Of a stretch of DNA of 7,203 bases, positions 1 through 6,408 are shown in pieces (position 1 is the stretch's first letter; each line of letters opens with the position of its first letter). The position numbers were made by a program, and so were the translations under genes. The notes below the pieces were generated by a model. That model was not told where the DNA came from, searched no databases, and saw nothing but the letters and a program-made list of their open reading frames with translations. Source of the DNA: Bifidobacterium breve (GTDB lineage: Bacteria > Actinomycetota > Actinomycetes > Mycobacteriales > Mycobacteriaceae); assembly GCA_945882475.1 (NCBI GenBank), contig CAMCWJ010000154.1:1-7203 (forward strand). Direction: 5' to 3'.

Positions 1-2072
1 ATCGACTCGCCGTGTTCGCCTGCGCTCTCCCGGATGAACTCCACCCCGAGTGTGTGATTGCCCGGTGTGAGTTCGGGTGAGACGAAGGTCTGCTCCGGTT
101 TGATACCGAGGAAGTTGTAGACGTACTGCAGCTTGTGATCCTTGATGAACAGTGTGTGGCCGCCGAATCGGGAGCCGTGCGCAAAGATCACGCCTTCGGT
201 GTCCTTGGTGACCTCGACGTCGGCCAGGATCTTGTAGGACCGGCCCCGGACATTGACAGCCGCACCCTCCGGCACCGGTGCGGTGTCCGGGTAGTAGATA
301 TAGCGCGACCGCGGCGGCTCGGCCTGCGGGCGTGCATTACCCAACTGCTCGACTGCAGTCCGGTCATCAAGGGGCAGAACGAAATTCGCCTCGGCCTCAG
401 AGAACCAGACGTCGATGAGTTCCTGCAGCATTTCCGGATGTTCGTCGGCGAGGTTGCGCGACTCCGCCCGGTCCTCATCGACGTGGAAGAGCTCCCACTT
501 GTCCTTATCAAAGTGACCCTTACCGCTGATCGGGGCGTGCAGAGCCGAGGCCTTCCAACCGTCCTGCCACAGGCCGCGGGTACCGAGCATGGCGTAGTAC
601 TGACGTTTCTTTGTGGTGGCCGCGTCGGCGGCGTCGAAGCTGTAGCGCATTGACACCCCGTTGAGGGGGTACTGCTCCACGCCCCGGTACACCTTCGGCA
701 TCTCCAGACCGGTGACATCCAGGATGGTCGGGACGATGTCGGTGGAGTGGTGGTACTGGTGGCGCATTTCGCCCTTGGCCTTGATGCCCTTGGGCCAGTG
801 GATCACCAGCGGGTCGCAGGTGCCGCCGGAGTACTGGGCGTAGCGCTTGAACATCGGGAACGGTGTGGAGAACGCTGCCGCCCAGCCGGTCGGGTAGTGG
901 TTGTAGGTTTCCGGGCTGCCCAACGTGTCGAGATACTGCATGTTCTCGCTCAGCTCGTCGGGATAGCCGTTGAAGAACTTGTTCTCGTTCACCGAACCGT
1001 TGGGCGATCCCTCGCCGGAGGCACCGTTGTCGGCGCAGTAGAAGATCAGCGTGTTGTCCAACTGACCGGTCTGCTCCAGGTAGTCGACGATCCTGCCGAC
1101 CTGGACGTCGGTGTATTCGGAGAAGCCGGCGAATACCTCGGCCATCCGGGCGAACAGCTTGCGCTCGTCATCGTTGAGCTCGGCCCACGGGCGCACGAAG
1201 TCGACCTCGTTGGCGATGTCTTCGGGCATTGGGTTCAGCGGGGTCAGCTCGGTGCCCTTCGGCATCACCCCGCGCTCGATCATCCGGGCCAGGACCCACT
1301 CGCGGTAGGCCTCGTAGCCGTCGTCGAATTTGCCCTTGTACTTTGCGATGTACTCCTCCGGCGCGTGGTGCGGGGCGTGATTGGCACCCGGGCAGAACCA
1401 CATGTACCACGGCTTGGACGGGGTGGCCGAGTGCTGGTCGCGCAGCATCCGCAACGCCTGATCGGCCAAATCCTTTGAGAGGTGGTAGCCCTCATCGGGG
1501 CCGTAGGGCGGCTCGATGAAGCGATTGTCCTCGACCAGGTCGGGATACCAGTTATTGGTCTCCCCACCGAGGAAGCCGTAGAACCGGTCGAAGCCCTTGG
1601 ACAGCGGCCACTCTGAACGGCTTCCGCCGGCTGAGATGTCCTCCTCGGGAACGTTGTGGTTCTTTCCGATCCAGAACGTGCTGTAACCGTTGTCCTGCAG
1701 GATCTGGCCGATGGTGGCGCACTCGGCCGGCAACCGGCCGGCTGCGCCCGGGAATCCGTTGGATCCCTCGGTGATGGCCGCACTGCGGTTCACGTGATGG
1801 TTGCGTCCGGTCAGGAAGGTCGAACGCGTGGGGGAGCACAGCGCGGTGGTGTGCCACTGGGTGTAGGCCACGCCGTTACCGGCCAGTCGGTCCAGCGTCG
1901 GCATATTGATCCCGCCGCCGTAGGGCGACCAGGCCGCAAGGCCGGTGTCGTCGTAGAGCACGATCAGAATGTTCGGCGAACCCTCGGGAGCGCGGGTGAG
2001 TTCGTAGGGGCCCCAGTCCGGAGTCGAGTCCCGAACGTCGAGTTTGATGACACCCTTGAACGGCTCAGCCAC
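1..2072 (-). CDS. Arylsulfatase, AtsA/AtsD-like (3' end beyond left edge)
   Basis: A formylglycine-dependent sulfatase that hydrolyses sulfate esters; the natural substrate cannot be read from sequence. The frame is open for 690 codons from GTG 2072 to the left edge. Roughly 100 C-terminal residues should be missing, judging by the ~787 aa I recall for mycobacterial AtsA. The start is set by AAAGGAG (2079-2085) six nt upstream. The family signature CSPTR lies at residues 79-83 (Cys codon 1836-1838); this Cys is the one oxidised to formylglycine. Other active-site residues fall where the Pseudomonas arylsulfatase has them: D41-D42 and D348-N349 for the metal, K137 and H139 (GKNH), H235, and probably K409. 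The stretch from about residue 590 resembles the extra C-terminal beta domain of AtsA-type enzymes. No signal peptide is visible, so it is probably cytoplasmic. The activating formylglycine-generating enzyme is not in this window. It is transcribed divergently from the thiolase-like gene. Confidence 0.95.
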   Translation of the reverse strand, partial: MAEPFKGVIKLDVRDSTPDWGPYELTRAPEGSPNILIVLYDDTGLAAWSPYGGGINMPTLDRLAGNGVAYTQWHTTALCSPTRSTFLTGRNHHVNRSAAITEGSNGFPGAAGRLPAECATIGQILQDNGYSTFWIGKNHNVPEEDISAGGSRSEWPLSKGFDRFYGFLGGETNNWYPDLVEDNRFIEPPYGPDEGYHLSKDLADQALRMLRDQHSATPSKPWYMWFCPGANHAPHHAPEEYIAKYKGKFDDGYEAYREWVLARMIERGVMPKGTELTPLNPMPEDIANEVDFVRPWAELNDDERKLFARMAEVFAGFSEYTDVQVGRIVDYLEQTGQLDNTLIFYCADNGASGEGSPNGSVNENKFFNGYPDELSENMQYLDTLGSPETYNHYPTGWAAAFSTPFPMFKRYAQYSGGTCDPLVIHWPKGIKAKGEMRHQYHHSTDIVPTILDVTGLEMPKVYRGVEQYPLNGVSMRYSFDAADAATTKKRQYYAMLGTRGLWQDGWKASALHAPISGKGHFDKDKWELFHVDEDRAESRNLADEHPEMLQELIDVWFSEAEANFVLPLDDRTAVEQLGNARPQAEPPRSRYIYYPDTAPVPEGAAVNVRGRSYKILADVEVTKDTEGVIFAHGSRFGGHTLFIKDHKLQYVYNFLGIKPEQTFVSPELTPGNHTLGVEFIRESAGEHGES

Positions 2073-2078
2073 AGCTCT

Positions 2079-2085
2079 CTCCTTT
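2079..2085 (-). promoter_or_regulatory. Ribosome binding site of the arylsulfatase gene
   Basis: The minus strand reads AAAGGAG six nt before GTG 2072. It is the strongest Shine-Dalgarno match in the region and decides the GTG start; the next residues, MAEPFKG, also look like an AtsA/AtsD N-terminus. Confidence 0.75.
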
Positions 2086-2153
2086 GCTCAATATCGGTTC
2101 GACATTGATGATTGCACGTCACCATCACAGCACGGATCAGGTTCACGGTTTGC

Positions 2154-2172
2154 TGTCATTGAGCACTTGCTG
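2154..2172 (-). repeat. Motif shared with the fbpC upstream region (copy 1)
   Basis: On the plus strand this reads TGTCATTGAGCACTTGCTG. A near copy lies at 4838-4859, with 17 of 19 bases identical once a 3-nt insert (AGT) is allowed. Both copies sit in the same orientation upstream of a minus-strand gene; this one is about 80 nt before the sulfatase GTG. It may be a regulator-binding site, but no family is assigned. Confidence 0.4.
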
Positions 2173-2205
2173 AACACCTGCTCAGGTCGCGGCCGATGTT
2201 AGGTT

Positions 2206-2219
2206 TTGACAGGCGTCAA
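2206..2219. promoter_or_regulatory. Palindrome, candidate operator of the thiolase-like gene
   Basis: The sequence is TTGAC-AGGC-GTCAA, a perfect 5-bp inverted repeat with a 4-nt centre, ending 33 nt before ATG 2253. It follows directly after a possible -10 (TAGGTT, 2200-2205), so a bound repressor would cover the transcription start. Size and symmetry suit a dimeric TetR- or GntR-type regulator, but this is inference and no regulator gene is in the window. TTGACA within it could instead be read as a -35, but no -10 lies at the right distance downstream. Confidence 0.4.
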
Positions 2220-2240
2220 TCCCGACGCCGCGAGCGAAGC

Positions 2241-2246
2241 GAGGAA
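2241..2246 (+). promoter_or_regulatory. Ribosome binding site of the thiolase-like gene
   Basis: GAGGAA lies six nt before ATG 2253. It favours this start over the in-frame ATG at 2196, which would add 19 Arg/Glu/Ser-rich residues unlike a thiolase-fold N-terminus. Confidence 0.7.
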
Positions 2247-2252
2247 TCGTCG

Positions 2253-3740
2253 ATGGGCCTGGATCCGCGGACACCGGTGATCGTCGGTGTCGGTCAGATC
2301 AATCAGCACGAGGAATCGCCCGAGATCGAACCGGTTGACCTGATGGCCGCCGCCGCCCGGGAGGCCGCCGATCCGCGGGTGCTGGCCGCCCTGGACTCCA
2401 TTCGGGTGGTGAACCTGCTGTCCTGGCGCTACCGCGACCCGGGCCTGCTACTGGGCGCGCGGATCGGGGCGGCCGATGCGCGCACCCAGTACACCGGGAT
2501 CGGCGGGAACACCCCGCAGTCACTGCTGAACCAGACCTGCCTGGATATCCAAGCGGGCCGCGCTGATGCCGTTCTTCTCGCCGGTGCGGAAACCTGGCGA
2601 ACCCGGATGCGTCTGCGGGCCAGGGGAGTTCGGCCGGAATGGACGAAACAGGACGACACCGTGCCGGTGCCACCGGGGGCGCAGGATGTTCCGATGTCGG
2701 GGCCGGGGGAGGATCGCATCGGTCTGGTGCCGCCCTCATTCGTCTACCCGTTGTTCGAACAGGCGCTGCGGATCGCCGGCAGCGAGTCGATGGAGGACCA
2801 CCGGCGCCGGATCGGGGACCTGTGGGCGCAGTTCAGTGCGGTGGCACAGGGCAATCCGCACGCCTGGAACCGCGAGGTGTTCACACCGGAACAGATCTGG
2901 CGGCCCGGCCCCGACAACCGGATGATCAGTTGGCCGTATCCGAAGCTGATGAACTCCAACAACATGGTCGACCAGGGCGCGGCACTGGTGCTGTGCTCGG
3001 TTGAGAAGGCCGAGCATCTGCAGATCCCGCGTGACCGCTGGGTCTTCCCGCATGCCGGCACCGATTCGCACGACACCTACAGCGTCGCCGAACGCCACGA
3101 ACTGCACCGGTCCCCGGCGATCCGGATCGGCGCGGCGCGGGCGTTGGAACTGGGCGGCGTCGGCGTCGACGATCTCGCGCACGTCGACGTCTATTCGTGC
3201 TTTCCGTCGGCGGTGCAGATCGCCGCCCGCGAGATCGGTCTGCCGGTTGGCGATAAGCGCCGGCCGCTGACGGTCACGGGCGGGCTGACCTTCGCCGGCG
3301 GTCCGTGGAACAACTACGTCATGCACTCCATCGCCACCATGGCCGAACTCCTGCGGGCGGCCCCCGAAGCCAGGGGTCTGATCACCGCCAACGGCGGCTA
3401 CCTGACCAAGCACAGCTTCGGCGTCTACAGCGCGACGCCGCCGGCGGACGAGTTTCGCTGGGAGGACGTGCAGGCTGCCGTGGATCGCGAGCCGACGCGC
3501 ACCGCACTGGTCGAGTGGGAGGGCACCGGCACGGTGGAGTCCTGGACCACCGCCTTCGACCGGGAAGGCCTGCCGGAGAAGACATTCCTGTCAGTGCGTA
3601 CCCCCGATGGGTCGCGCACCTGGGGCCTCATCGCCGATGCTGCAGAGGCCGCGGCGACCGTCGCCGAGGACATCGCCGGGCGCCCGGTAACCGTGCACTC
3701 CGACGGCCGCGCCACTCTAGGCCCATCACCTGACCGCTGA
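2253..3740 (+). CDS. Thiolase-like protein type 1 (TLP1) with extra C-terminal domain
   Basis: A 495-aa thiolase-fold protein, often annotated acetyl-CoA acetyltransferase. It resembles, from memory, M. tuberculosis Rv1867 (494 aa) and the M. smegmatis TLP1 family. The N-terminus (TPVIVGVGQ, from residue 8) and GRADAVLLAGAE (102-113) are thiolase-fold hallmarks. The usual catalytic residues are not where expected. The nucleophile-Cys segment reads GGNTPQS (84-90), the Gly-His-Pro loop reads AGGPWNN (348-354), and the second Cys loop reads ANGGYLT (379-385). VDVYSCFPSA (311-320) has a Cys in the SCP2-thiolase NEAF region. Residues from about 400 to the end form the additional C-terminal domain of this family. 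It may bind acyl-CoA or lipid without thiolytic activity; the function is not established. It is a single gene, convergent with fbpC and probably ended by the hairpin at 3759-3799. Confidence 0.85.
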   Translation: MGLDPRTPVIVGVGQINQHEESPEIEPVDLMAAAAREAADPRVLAALDSIRVVNLLSWRYRDPGLLLGARIGAADARTQYTGIGGNTPQSLLNQTCLDIQAGRADAVLLAGAETWRTRMRLRARGVRPEWTKQDDTVPVPPGAQDVPMSGPGEDRIGLVPPSFVYPLFEQALRIAGSESMEDHRRRIGDLWAQFSAVAQGNPHAWNREVFTPEQIWRPGPDNRMISWPYPKLMNSNNMVDQGAALVLCSVEKAEHLQIPRDRWVFPHAGTDSHDTYSVAERHELHRSPAIRIGAARALELGGVGVDDLAHVDVYSCFPSAVQIAAREIGLPVGDKRRPLTVTGGLTFAGGPWNNYVMHSIATMAELLRAAPEARGLITANGGYLTKHSFGVYSATPPADEFRWEDVQAAVDREPTRTALVEWEGTGTVESWTTAFDREGLPEKTFLSVRTPDGSRTWGLIADAAEAAATVAEDIAGRPVTVHSDGRATLGPSPDR

Positions 3741-3758
3741 GTGGGACCCGACACAAAG

Positions 3759-3799
3759 CAGCAGGCCTGCCGCCCCGGGGATGGGCGACAGGCCTGCTG
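3759..3799. terminator. Bidirectional hairpin between convergent genes
   Basis: A perfect 11-bp inverted repeat, CAGCAGGCCTG (3759-3769) and CAGGCCTGCTG (3789-3799), is extended inward after one C/A mismatch by CGCCC (3771-3775) pairing with GGGCG (3783-3787). This leaves a 7-nt loop. It lies 18 nt after the thiolase-like stop and 12 nt after the fbpC stop, so it can serve both transcripts. There is no long U-tract. On the minus strand the stem is followed by CTTTGTGT; the plus side has only TGTGG. Weak or absent U-tracts are common in mycobacterial terminators. Confidence 0.75.
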
Positions 3800-3811
3800 T
3801 GTGGCGGAAAC

Positions 3812-4810
3812 TCAGGCGCCGGATGGGGTGGCGCCGAGAACCCGTTGCAAATCGGGGATCATCTGCTGAAGCTGTGAGCCCCAGTATCCCCAGCTGTGGG
3901 TGCCGTTGGCGGGGAAGTTGAACACCCCGTTCTTGCCGCCGGCGGCCAGGTAGTTATCCATGAAGGTCTTATTGGTGCGCAGTGTGAACCCTTCCAGGAA
4001 CTGTGCGGCCATCAGGTTTCCGCCACCGCCGGAGGTATCGAGATCCGACGGTGTTCCGGTGCCGCAGTACACCCAGAGACGGGTGTTGTTGGCCACCAGT
4101 TGATTGATGTTGACCATCGGGTCGTTACGCCGCCATGCCGGATCCGAGGACGGGCCCCACATGCTCTGCGCGTTGTAACCGCCGGCGTCACTCATCGCCA
4201 GACCGATCAGCATCGGCCACCACCCCTCGGACGGGTTCAAAAAGCCCGACAGCGACGCCGCGTAGATGTACTTCTGCGGGTAGTAGATCGAGTAGTTCAT
4301 CGCGGCACTGCCGGCCATCGAGATGCCCACCACCGCATTGCCGTTCGGGTCTATGCCGTGCTTGGCTTGCAGATAGCCCGGCAACTCCTGGGTCATGAAC
4401 GTCTCCCACTTGTAGGTGAAGTTCTGCCCGTTGCCCTGCGACGGCTGGTACCAGTCGGTGTAGAAGCTGGACTGCCCGCCGACCGGCATGACGGCTGACA
4501 GGCCCGAGTTGAGGAACCACTCGAATGCCGGGGTGTTGATATCCCAGCCGTTGTAATCCTCCTGGGCGCGCAGACCGTCCAGGAGGAACACCGCGTGCGG
4601 TCCGCCGCCCTGGAACTGGATCCGAATGTTGCGGCCCATCGCGGCCGACGGCACATCTTCGTACACCACCGGCAGCCCCGGGCGGGAGAAGGCGGATGCC
4701 GTCGCCGAACCACCCGCGGCACCGACCAGGCCGGGCAGGAAGAGTGCTGCCGCAACGGCTGTGGCCGTCCGGCGCAACCATGTGCCTCGCATCATCTCGA
4801 CGATCTTCAT
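3812..4810 (-). CDS. fbpC: Antigen 85 mycolyltransferase, Ag85C-like
   Basis: A secreted mycolyl/diacylglycerol transferase. It moves mycolic acid between trehalose monomycolates to make trehalose dimycolate, and onto arabinogalactan, in the cell envelope. The protein is 332 aa from ATG 4810. A Sec-type signal peptide spans residues 1-40 (R13-R14, a hydrophobic core, cleavage ASA/F). The mature protein is 292 aa and begins FSRPGLPV as in all Ag85 proteins. In mature numbering the triad is S124 (GISMAGS), E233 and H265 (GTHSW). C209 is kept. The Cys87-Cys92 pair of Ag85A/B is replaced by QPSQGNGQN, as in Ag85C, and SGFLNPSEGWW also matches Ag85C, hence the symbol. Mycobacteria carry several fbp paralogues, so orthology to fbpC is likely but not proven. 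A Gly-rich insertion of about five residues (DTSGGGG, 218-224) precedes the catalytic Glu. GTG 4825 and ATG 4822 are less likely starts. Confidence 0.93.
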   Translation of the reverse strand: MKIVEMMRGTWLRRTATAVAAALFLPGLVGAAGGSATASAFSRPGLPVVYEDVPSAAMGRNIRIQFQGGGPHAVFLLDGLRAQEDYNGWDINTPAFEWFLNSGLSAVMPVGGQSSFYTDWYQPSQGNGQNFTYKWETFMTQELPGYLQAKHGIDPNGNAVVGISMAGSAAMNYSIYYPQKYIYAASLSGFLNPSEGWWPMLIGLAMSDAGGYNAQSMWGPSSDPAWRRNDPMVNINQLVANNTRLWVYCGTGTPSDLDTSGGGGNLMAAQFLEGFTLRTNKTFMDNYLAAGGKNGVFNFPANGTHSWGYWGSQLQQMIPDLQRVLGATPSGA

Positions 4811-4815
4811 TACGG

Positions 4816-4820
4816 CTCCC
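4816..4820 (-). promoter_or_regulatory. Ribosome binding site of the antigen 85 gene
   Basis: The minus strand reads GGGAG five nt before ATG 4810. AAAGG, just upstream of the alternative GTG 4825, is too close to that codon. This favours a 332-aa product over a 337-aa one. Confidence 0.55.
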
Positions 4821-4837
4821 ATCACCTTTCATACGCT

Positions 4838-4859
4838 TGTCACTCAGCAGTACTTGCTG
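4838..4859 (-). repeat. Motif shared with the sulfatase upstream region (copy 2)
   Basis: The plus strand reads TGTCACTCAGC, then AGT, then ACTTGCTG. Without the AGT insert it matches 2154-2172 at 17 of 19 positions. Here it lies 28-49 nt upstream of the fbpC start, overlapping the candidate -10, where a bound regulator could act directly. It also contains the small inverted repeat CAGCA / TGCTG (4845-4849 and 4855-4859). Confidence 0.4.
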
Positions 4860-4874
4860 TGTGCCGGTAGTCAA
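4847..4874 (-). promoter_or_regulatory. Candidate promoter of the antigen 85 gene
   Basis: On the minus strand TTGACT (plus 4869-4874) lies 16 nt before TACTGC (plus 4847-4852). The -35 is a good housekeeping-sigma match, while the -10 lacks the final T. Transcription would start near 4840, giving a leader of about 30 nt. The -35 lies in the loop of the GCCGGT / ACCGGC inverted repeat. Confidence 0.3.
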
Positions 4875-4960
4875 ACACCGGCTGCAGGCGTGAACCGGTA
4901 CGCGGCACGGTGCGCCAAGTCGCGGTTGGGCAACGATCAGGAGACGCGACGGACTCGCCC

Positions 4961-4981
4961 GTTCCGGCGGTGTCCCGGAGC
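4961..4981 (-). terminator. Weak hairpin after the channel gene
   Basis: GTTCCGG (4961-4967) can pair with CCGGAGC (4975-4981) through seven pairs including one G-U, with a 7-nt loop. It lies one base beyond the channel stop codon (4983-4985). There is no U-tract after it on the minus strand, so termination here is only possible. Confidence 0.3.
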
Positions 4982-4982
4982 C

Positions 4983-6398
4983 TTAGGGAGCAATCCCATC
5001 CGACAGCGCGGCACGAGCCACCGCTCTGCGCTCGTCGATGGCCCGGCTGACGTCTTGCAGTAACGCCGGTCGGTCGAGCAGCAACTCCTCCATTGCCATG
5101 CGTTTGATCGCGAGCACGGTGACCTCGCCCTCGGCGTAGGCGTCCCCGGTGACGGGCTCGCGGGTGAGCGCGGTCTGGCCGAGGAAATCACCCTGCTGAA
5201 GGGTGCGGATCGGCACGCTGGAGCCGTCCCCGGCATCGACGCACAGTCTGATCCGGCCCTTGATCACGAACGTCATCGCCGAGGGGATATCCCCGTGTCC
5301 GAGAATGAGTTCGCCGGCGCCGTACCGGGCGAGCGTGGCGTGCGGCAGTAGCGCCTCCATGTCGCAGTGGCCGAGTCGCAGAATCGGTGCGACCTTCCTC
5401 AGTGCCGCAACCCGGTCGGGTAGTGCGGCGAAGTCGTCGGCGGCGCCGTCGGAGTGCAGGCCGGCACGCCTGGACGCGTACCACAACCACCGTTGGAAGG
5501 TGGTCCGGGCGGCGACATCGTCGCCGGGAGAGGTAAGCGGGATCGTGGTCGTGTATCCGGTGCCGCTGGTCGCGGCCACCACCGGTGTTGCGCCGTCGCG
5601 AAGCTGCGGAAGTTTCGAGGCGACCCTGGCCCGCAGTGCGCACACCTCATCGGGTGCATCGGCGGCGGTGAAGGTTGATTCGACCACCAAGTTATAGCTG
5701 CCGGCGGGTCTGCTCAAATTCGCAAACGACGCTGCCGCGAGTACCGAGTTGGGAATGATCTGCATGCCGCTGCCGGTGTCGATATGGGTTGCGCGCCAAT
5801 TCACTTCGGTGACCCGTCCACGTATCACGCGGATACTAGGGATATTGGTTTCCACCCAGTCGCCCAACTTGAACGGCTGCTCGAAGAGCAGTAGCAGTCC
5901 CGAGATGATCTGGCCTACGGAGTTCTGCAGGGTCAGGCCGAGGACGATCGAGCCGATGCCCAATACGGTGAACAGCTTGCCGACATGGGCACCCCAGACT
6001 TGGGAGAAGATCAGCGCGACGCCCAGGGCGATGATCACGAATCGGGCCACGTCGAGGAAGATCGACGGCAGCCGGCGCCGCCAGCTGCCCTCCGGTGCGC
6101 CTTGGAACAGTGTGGCGTTGAGACCGGCGAGCAGCATCAGCAGAACCAGGAAGCCCAGCACCGTGGTGACGATCCGCACTCCGGTCGTCTGCGCCGAGAT
6201 ATCGCTGGTTTGCACGATGAGGAGCAAGACGGCACCCAGTGGCAGGACGTAGTTGCGCAGCAGGCCGACCGGCTTCGCCATCGCACTGCCTCGGCGCCTG
6301 AGGCTGTTGTGCAGTTCGGTCAGCAGCACCAGGGCCGTCGGCAGTCCAACGGCGAGGACGAGCGCCCAGTAGAACCACGGGGCCGTCACGATACTCAT
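4983..6398 (-). CDS. MscS-family channel with C-terminal cyclic-nucleotide-binding-like domain
   Basis: A 471-aa inner-membrane protein. Likely membrane segments lie near residues 7-27, 48-66, 76-96, 112-133 and 141-173. The last is the MscS pore helix, followed by the family core LQNSVGQIISGLLLLFEQPF (157-176). The beta domain contains the MscS signature IPNSVL (215-220), and an alpha/beta portion continues to about 335. Residues ~342-455 form a cyclic-nucleotide-binding fold (GELILGHGD at 362-370; GDFLGQTAL at 403-411). In the phosphate cassette the usual Glu is Q408, and no Arg occurs from 414 to 432, so canonical cAMP binding is doubtful. It resembles, from memory, Rv2434c. The start codon lies 10 nt after the cyclase stop with no clear Shine-Dalgarno, suggesting translational coupling. 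The likely role is ion or osmolyte flux gated by tension, a ligand, or both. Confidence 0.88.
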   Translation of the reverse strand: MSIVTAPWFYWALVLAVGLPTALVLLTELHNSLRRRGSAMAKPVGLLRNYVLPLGAVLLLIVQTSDISAQTTGVRIVTTVLGFLVLLMLLAGLNATLFQGAPEGSWRRRLPSIFLDVARFVIIALGVALIFSQVWGAHVGKLFTVLGIGSIVLGLTLQNSVGQIISGLLLLFEQPFKLGDWVETNIPSIRVIRGRVTEVNWRATHIDTGSGMQIIPNSVLAAASFANLSRPAGSYNLVVESTFTAADAPDEVCALRARVASKLPQLRDGATPVVAATSGTGYTTTIPLTSPGDDVAARTTFQRWLWYASRRAGLHSDGAADDFAALPDRVAALRKVAPILRLGHCDMEALLPHATLARYGAGELILGHGDIPSAMTFVIKGRIRLCVDAGDGSSVPIRTLQQGDFLGQTALTREPVTGDAYAEGEVTVLAIKRMAMEELLLDRPALLQDVSRAIDERRAVARAALSDGIAP

Positions 6399-6408
6399 GA
6401 GCCATCAC

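Larger units (their letters stand above)
2073..2252. other. Divergent intergenic region, sulfatase / thiolase-like
   Basis: These 180 bp contain the 5' regions of two divergent genes. They hold a 14-bp palindrome (2206-2219), an 11-bp-phased repeat pair CACTTGCT / CACCTGCT (2164-2171 and 2175-2182), an inverted pair TGAGCA / TGCTCA (2160-2165 and 2179-2184), and a motif also found upstream of fbpC (2154-2172). TAGGTT at 2200-2205 fits a loose TANNNT -10 element for the plus-strand gene, but no matching -35 is seen. I see no convincing -10/-35 pair for the sulfatase gene. No small gene with a ribosome binding site is apparent. Confidence 0.6.
4811..4982. other. Intergenic region between the antigen 85 and channel genes
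   Basis: This 172-bp gap separates two minus-strand genes. From left to right it holds the antigen 85 ribosome binding site, the second copy of the shared motif (4838-4859), a possible promoter (4847-4874), a GCCGGT / ACCGGC hairpin (4863-4868 and 4877-4882) and a weak hairpin just after the channel stop. The gap suggests that fbpC is transcribed separately from the channel-cyclase operon. No further gene is seen. Confidence 0.6.

Noticed and set aside
747..1478. Long plus-strand open frame of 243 codons opposite the sulfatase gene
   Set aside because: It is antisense to a well-supported sulfatase with an intact active site, has no recognisable motif, and is the usual product of GC-rich codon bias.
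2206..2211. TTGACA read as a sigma-70 type -35 box
   Set aside because: No TANNNT lies 16-19 nt downstream, and the hexamer is half of a palindrome, so an operator reading fits better.
2231..2245. CGAGCGAAGCGAGGA as a specific regulatory repeat
   Set aside because: This low-complexity string is common ahead of start codons in GC-rich mycobacterial DNA; only the GAGGA part is informative, as ribosome binding site.
2196..2252. N-terminal extension of the thiolase-like protein from ATG 2196
   Set aside because: The added residues are Arg/Glu/Ser-rich and not thiolase-like, and a good GAGGAA site marks ATG 2253. The extension would also read through the palindrome.
2736..3413. Minus-strand open frame of 225 codons inside the thiolase-like gene
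   Set aside because: It is a shadow of a gene whose plus-strand product shows clear family motifs; no ribosome binding site or domain supports it.
3896..4498. Plus-strand open frame of 200 codons opposite the antigen 85 gene
   Set aside because: It overlaps a certain secreted enzyme on the other strand, and its composition (rich in Arg, Val, His and Gly) is typical of antisense frames.
4863..4882. GCCGGT / ACCGGC hairpin as a terminator or riboswitch
   Set aside because: The stem is only 6 bp with no U-tract, and it lies upstream of the likely fbpC transcription start, so it is more likely chance or a protein site.
6130..6408. Alternative frame starting ATGATGGCTC at 6408, overlapping the channel start
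   Set aside because: It yields an Arg/Pro-rich product without domains, whereas the frame from ATG 6398 gives membrane helices and MscS motifs.
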